Assembly: GCA_934364765.1 (NCBI GenBank)
Contig: CAKRMO010000044.1
Location: 1 to 7,982, forward strand
DNA from: an uncultured Bacteroidaceae bacterium
GTDB taxonomy: Bacteria; Bacteroidota; Bacteroidia; Bacteroidales; Bacteroidaceae
Direction of reading: 5' to 3'
DNA: 7,982 nucleotides
Under the pieces are notes generated by a model that was not told the origin of the DNA, made no database searches, and saw only the letters and a list, made by a program, of their open reading frames with translations. A program made the position numbers and the translations under genes. This document shows positions 6,201-7,982 of this stretch, one piece after another. The stretch's first letter is position 1; every line of letters starts with the position of its first letter.

Positions 6201-7099
6201 GAATGGGCGGGGATTGTTGTGCGTGCCTCGTTTGCGGCGGTTGCAGTCCCGGCGTTTTGCATTGTGGCGGGGTTGTCGCCCTCGGTGAGGAAATAGTATG
6301 AATAAGATGAATAAGGATTATTTGTATGCCGCCATTTTTTGCGTACAAAAGTCCATTTTGTCGTGCCGTTGGCGTAGAAAAGTATTTTCGAGCCGTCGCG
6401 GTAAAGCGGTATTTCCTCAAGATCGTCAAAGTTTCTGCTGCTGCCCGAGTAGCTTATTACGGAGTCCTGCACCAGCCCGCCGTAACCGTAGAGTTTCACT
6501 TTGGCAGGGTTGGAAAATCCGGCGGAAGCCAGAAATGATTTTGTGAGCTGGTAAACCCCTTCCTTGCTCACTCGTATTTTCACCCATTTGCCGCTCGAAA
6601 GCACGGAGTGTTGGGCATACCGTCCGCTTTCTGCCGCGAGGGCTTTTGTTGTTCGTGCCTTTGCGGCGGTGTTTCTGTATATCGCCACCTTGCAGCTTTT
6701 CAGCCTGTAGAGTGCGCCGCCGCGCTTTGCGTAGGGGTGGAACGAGATGTCGAGCACGCCCTCCTTGCGCTGCACCGCCACTATGCAGCTGGCTTTCACC
6801 TCACTGCCTATTTCCGTTTTGCTTTCTGACACGAGGGCCGCCTCCTGCGCGTTGAGCTTTTCGTATTCGGGATATTCAATTCTTACATCAAAGCCGGTGT
6901 TGGCGTAGTTTGCGCCCACGCTTATCTGGGTGGTGTATAAAGGCAGTGCGCCCTCCCTTGAAATGTTTTCGTGGGGAATGGTTACGAATTTGCCTTCTCC
7001 CACGGTGGCCACCTGCCCGCCGTTTGTTTGGGCTGATGCCGCCGGGCTTTGCAGCGCGAGGAGAGCTGCTGTCAGAAGATAGACGTATTTTCGGATCAT
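3284..7099 (-). CDS. porU: Type IX secretion system C-terminal signal peptidase/sortase PorU
   Basis: PorU is a surface-exposed gingipain-fold (peptidase C25) enzyme. It removes the C-terminal sorting domain of T9SS cargo and joins the new end to A-type lipopolysaccharide. The 1271-residue protein starts with a signal peptide (MIRKYVYLLTAALLALQ, likely cut after ASA-23). A beta-rich N-terminal region runs to about residue 515. The C25 domain, about 520-905, opens with the DMIIIVP strand and includes YLLLFGDAAWD (596-606), the catalytic His in NYTGHG (H773) and the catalytic Cys in WITSSCE (C806). The 33-residue His-Cys spacing equals that of gingipain RgpB as I remember it. Ig-like beta domains follow, and residues 1177-1271 (NPNPATETAVF ... 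GGGVYLYRVS) form a T9SS-type C-terminal domain, which PorU is known to keep. It is longer than P. gingivalis PorU (about 1158). The gene sits between the FAH-like gene and porV. Confidence 0.95.
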   Translation of the reverse strand: MIRKYVYLLTAALLALQSPAASAQTNGGQVATVGEGKFVTIPHENISREGALPLYTTQISVGANYANTGFDVRIEYPEYEKLNAQEAALVSESKTEIGSEVKASCIVAVQRKEGVLDISFHPYAKRGGALYRLKSCKVAIYRNTAAKARTTKALAAESGRYAQHSVLSSGKWVKIRVSKEGVYQLTKSFLASAGFSNPAKVKLYGYGGLVQDSVISYSGSSRNFDDLEEIPLYRDGSKILFYANGTTKWTFVRKKWRHTNNPYSSYSYYFLTEGDNPATMQNAGTATAANEARTTIPAHSLYEEDAFSWYAGGQQFFDSYDFANGNSKSYQLAAPETASGGEQYVTISFSASDASSATNVTSSLNSESLGKMSIPLLNNTRIGEQGNRAKLLEKTYTATTLGTSNSVHFTTTSGHSARLDYIRFNYQRNLNLSTPYFELCDPAHSGAGNYAISSADSHTKVWRLGVAGRAQQNVEGTLSGNTLNITLPEAKDRYIVVNTAENFPLPAIDRKIENQDLHADSVCDMIIIVPASGKLTKQAECLAAAHREHDNLRVRIVSADKIYNEFSSGTPDAMAYRRYVKMLYDRASSSADIPRYLLLFGDAAWDNRMISKDWQNSSPDDFLLCYESWNSTNEINCYVSDDFFTFLDDGEGRSMTTEKPDIAIGRFPVHREDEAKAMVDKTINYMCNNSVGSWKNLICVMGDDDKTNNSLMGDAETIAKQIESNHREYNVRRVYWDAYTVVKTSTGNSYPEITKQLKSYMTNGALLMNYTGHGAPASISHEKVLLLNDFKENKTANPSVWITSSCEIAPFDSNEETIGECAVLNEKGGSVAFIGATRSVFSQRNLSLNTHLMKYILTEENGKLMTMGEALMKTKCALVATSGESTDFTNNKMKYVLMGDPALRLAAPVGKVVIDSINGKRATGTKVNLAAGSVARIKGHITSQNGASMPGFNGTVTATVFDKLETITCHDNAGNGKDPYVFSNRTRRLFEGTDSVRNGVFEFDFPVSVDASYSDETCLMSLYAVSNDRTAECHGMNSNFAINSSAELKNDSTGPALFVYLNNPDFRNGDKTNTTPYFVAMLRDSDGINATGSGVGHDIELIIDGNAATSYVLNDYFKNDFGTFTSGSVGFSIPELPPGSHRLVFRAWDMLGNSSSAALDFVAVRNLKPNVLDVTCNPNPATETAVFNVSYDRPLTNVKFTVRVYDSYGQLVWQTTTNGESDYGHYPITWNLTNSSGARVGGGVYLYRVSVSEGNGAASTKTKKLIILNNK

Positions 7100-7138
7100 A
7101 GGTAAATCTTTTTCGTATGCCGCCTTTTGGTGCAGGCC

Positions 7139-7750
7139 TTATTTTATGTTGAACTCAAGCAGCTTGCTGCCGTTTGCAAATCCCGTGATGCGGGTGTTTG
7201 GCACAGCGGGGAAAACGGTGCCGCTTATGGGAAGAAGCATTATGTCGCCCTGCCTTATCGAGAGGAACTCGCTTGCGGCGGCAATGGCCTCGTCAGCGGT
7301 GTCGCCGAAATTCTCCGTTTTGAAACGGCATTCCTTTCCGCCGCATTCCAGCAGGATGTCCACGCCCGCAGGCCTTTCGCCCGAAGTTTCCTCAAACTCC
7401 CCGCACGACACGGCCCCGTCGAAGTTTTCCGCCATGTCCCACGCTCTGCCCGCCTTTTCAAGCTCTGCCTTCATGCCGCTCATTTCTAATTTCACGGCAA
7501 CGCTGAGCGCATCGTAGTATCTTTGTGCAAAACGCTGCGGAATGCTTTTCCCGAGGCGGCTTATCCTTAGCGCCACACACACTGTGGCTGTGCATTCCCC
7601 GCCCCAGTCGGGCACGAACACGGGTTTGCCGTGCGTGAGGAGCGCGGTGTCGGCAAGCGTTTTTATGCGCCCGCTTCTGCCTATAATATCTAACGTATGG
7701 GATGTTGCATTATTGCAAGCCGCCAACGGTTCTGCTACGATTATTTTCAT
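7139..7750 (-). CDS. Fumarylacetoacetate hydrolase (FAH)-fold protein, probably without the metal site
   Basis: The 203-residue protein aligns by eye with short Bacteroidetes FAH-family proteins across its length: DTALLTHGKPVFVPDW (34-49), LRISRLGKSIPQRFAQRYYD (61-80), AWDMAENFDGA (103-113) and a C-terminal ITGFANGSKLLEFNIK (188-203). Active relatives have an 'EIHYExE' metal motif and a 'DFTARD' Asp. Here the matching stretch is ECTATVC (52-58), so both Glu are replaced (T56, C58), and the Asp position appears to be K87. The TGTP loop is also altered (LLPISGTVF). I infer a non-catalytic or repurposed FAH fold; the alignment is from memory. It starts at ATG 7750 without a Shine-Dalgarno and stops 39 bp before porU. 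As I recall, P. gingivalis PG0025 in the same position is also FAH-family, so the link to the T9SS genes may be old. Confidence 0.8.
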   Translation of the reverse strand: MKIIVAEPLAACNNATSHTLDIIGRSGRIKTLADTALLTHGKPVFVPDWGGECTATVCVALRISRLGKSIPQRFAQRYYDALSVAVKLEMSGMKAELEKAGRAWDMAENFDGAVSCGEFEETSGERPAGVDILLECGGKECRFKTENFGDTADEAIAAASEFLSIRQGDIMLLPISGTVFPAVPNTRITGFANGSKLLEFNIK

Positions 7751-7771
7751 CCGGGTATGGTTTTGCCGTTA

Positions 7772-7779
7772 CAAAAATA
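7772..7779 (-). promoter_or_regulatory. Candidate -7 element for the FAH-porU-porV-ispF operon
   Basis: The minus strand reads TATTTTTG (7779-7772), a perfect match to the Bacteroidetes -7 box. It would place the transcript start near 7765, about 15 bases before the ATG at 7750. No TTTG lies at the proper 19-21 base distance; the nearest is only 12 bases upstream (TTTTG). The promoter is therefore half-supported. The octamer is identical to that of the accessory operon promoter at 1060-1067. Confidence 0.35.
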
Positions 7780-7830
7780 ACGATTTCTGTTCAAAATGCG
7801 CGTGTGCCGGGTTTTTCGGGCGGGCTGGCG

Positions 7831-7862
7831 TTGGTCGAATACAATGATTTTGTGTAATTTCG
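7831..7862 (+). promoter_or_regulatory. Bacteroidetes-type promoter for the NCS2 permease
   Basis: TTGG (7831-7834) is followed after 20 bases by TAATTTCG (7855-7862). Each is one base from the -33 TTTG and -7 TAnnTTTG consensus, with correct spacing. Transcription would start near 7869, at the foot of the hairpin at 7866-7885, giving a leader of about 40 bases. It is divergent from the FAH-porU operon and shares the 158-bp intergenic region with it. Confidence 0.45.
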
Positions 7863-7865
7863 CGT

Positions 7866-7885
7866 GGGCAAAGCGGCTTTTGCCC
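7866..7885 (+). promoter_or_regulatory. Hairpin at the 5' end of the permease leader
   Basis: GGGCAAA (7866-7872) pairs perfectly with TTTGCCC (7879-7885). An optional G-T pair (7873 with 7878) closes a CGGC tetraloop. With the predicted start near 7869 it would lie at or very near the 5' end of the mRNA and could protect it or affect promoter clearance. No purine riboswitch core is visible in this short leader. There is no U-tract, so it is not a good terminator. Confidence 0.35.
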
Positions 7886-7908
7886 GCTAAAAATGACCTG
7901 GAAAGCGA

Positions 7909-7982
7909 ATGACACTTAACAGACTGTTGGGATTTAATCCCGAAACAATGAAGGTGAGGACGGAAATAGTTGCGGGCGCGAC
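7909..7982 (+). CDS. NCS2-family nucleobase permease, N-terminal 24 codons (partial)
   Basis: The gene starts at ATG 7909 after GGAAAG (7900-7905) and runs off the right edge. The visible peptide, MTLNRLLGFNPETMKVRTEI followed by VAGA, matches the usual opening of AzgA/PbuG-type xanthine-guanine-hypoxanthine permeases ('LNxLFGFxPxxxxVRTEIxAGxTTFLTMAYI'). These are inner-membrane proton symporters with about 12-14 helices, which import purine bases for salvage. Only the short cytosolic tail before the first helix is in the window. A nine-codon-long reading frame (ATG 7893 to TAA 7919) overlaps this start in another frame and is probably chance. It is transcribed away from the T9SS operon, with no evident functional link. 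Confidence 0.8.
   Translation, partial: MTLNRLLGFNPETMKVRTEIVAGA

Noticed and set aside
7866..7908. Purine riboswitch before the NCS2 permease
   Set aside because: The leader is about 40 bases with one hairpin; the three-way junction and conserved core of a purine aptamer are not present.
1..7982. Insertion sequence or integrase remains
   Set aside because: No transposase or recombinase fragment, target-site duplication or paired terminal inverted repeats could be seen flanking the accessory cassette within the window.

Overview
The window looks like a chromosomal segment of a Bacteroidales bacterium that has a type IX secretion system (T9SS). The evidence is a recognisable PorU-PorV-IspF gene order, weak or absent Shine-Dalgarno sites, and several promoter-like sites of the Bacteroidetes type (-7 TAnnTTTG, -33 TTTG-like). 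A Muribaculaceae, Porphyromonadaceae or related gut or oral lineage is plausible, but the genus cannot be fixed from the sequence alone.

Right part (1567-7750, minus strand, GC-rich): a compact four-gene run reading right to left. It holds a fumarylacetoacetate-hydrolase-like protein whose metal ligands appear to be lost (7139-7750), porU encoding the gingipain-fold T9SS sortase (3284-7099), porV encoding its outer-membrane partner (2079-3236), and ispF of the MEP isoprenoid pathway (1567-2046). Gaps are 39, 47 and 32 bp, so one transcript is likely. PorV shuttles secreted cargo to PorU, and PorU removes the C-terminal sorting signal and attaches the cargo to lipopolysaccharide. IspF is metabolically separate, but from memory it sits in the same place in Porphyromonas gingivalis.

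Far right (7751-7982): a 158-bp divergent control region, followed by the first 24 codons of a plus-strand NCS2-family nucleobase permease.

Middle (1092-1566): about 475 bp without a convincing gene. It holds four inverted repeats and a three-unit 21-bp repeat that reads as SD-containing heptads on one strand, next to two small ORFs of doubtful status. The repeat at 1275-1305 and the hairpin over the ispF stop codon could both end ispF transcription.

Left part (1-1091, minus strand, visibly AT-richer): a tightly coupled accessory cassette with a good Bacteroidetes-type promoter. It encodes a small DUF3791-type protein, a DUF3990-type ADP-ribosyltransferase-fold protein, a 63-75 residue small protein, and the start of what looks like a Fic-family protein. 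The first two junctions are 4-bp ATGA overlaps and the last gap is 6 bp. The pairing of two predicted protein- or nucleotide-modifying enzymes with two small partner proteins in one operon is the most interesting system here. It is a candidate toxin-antitoxin or anti-phage module.
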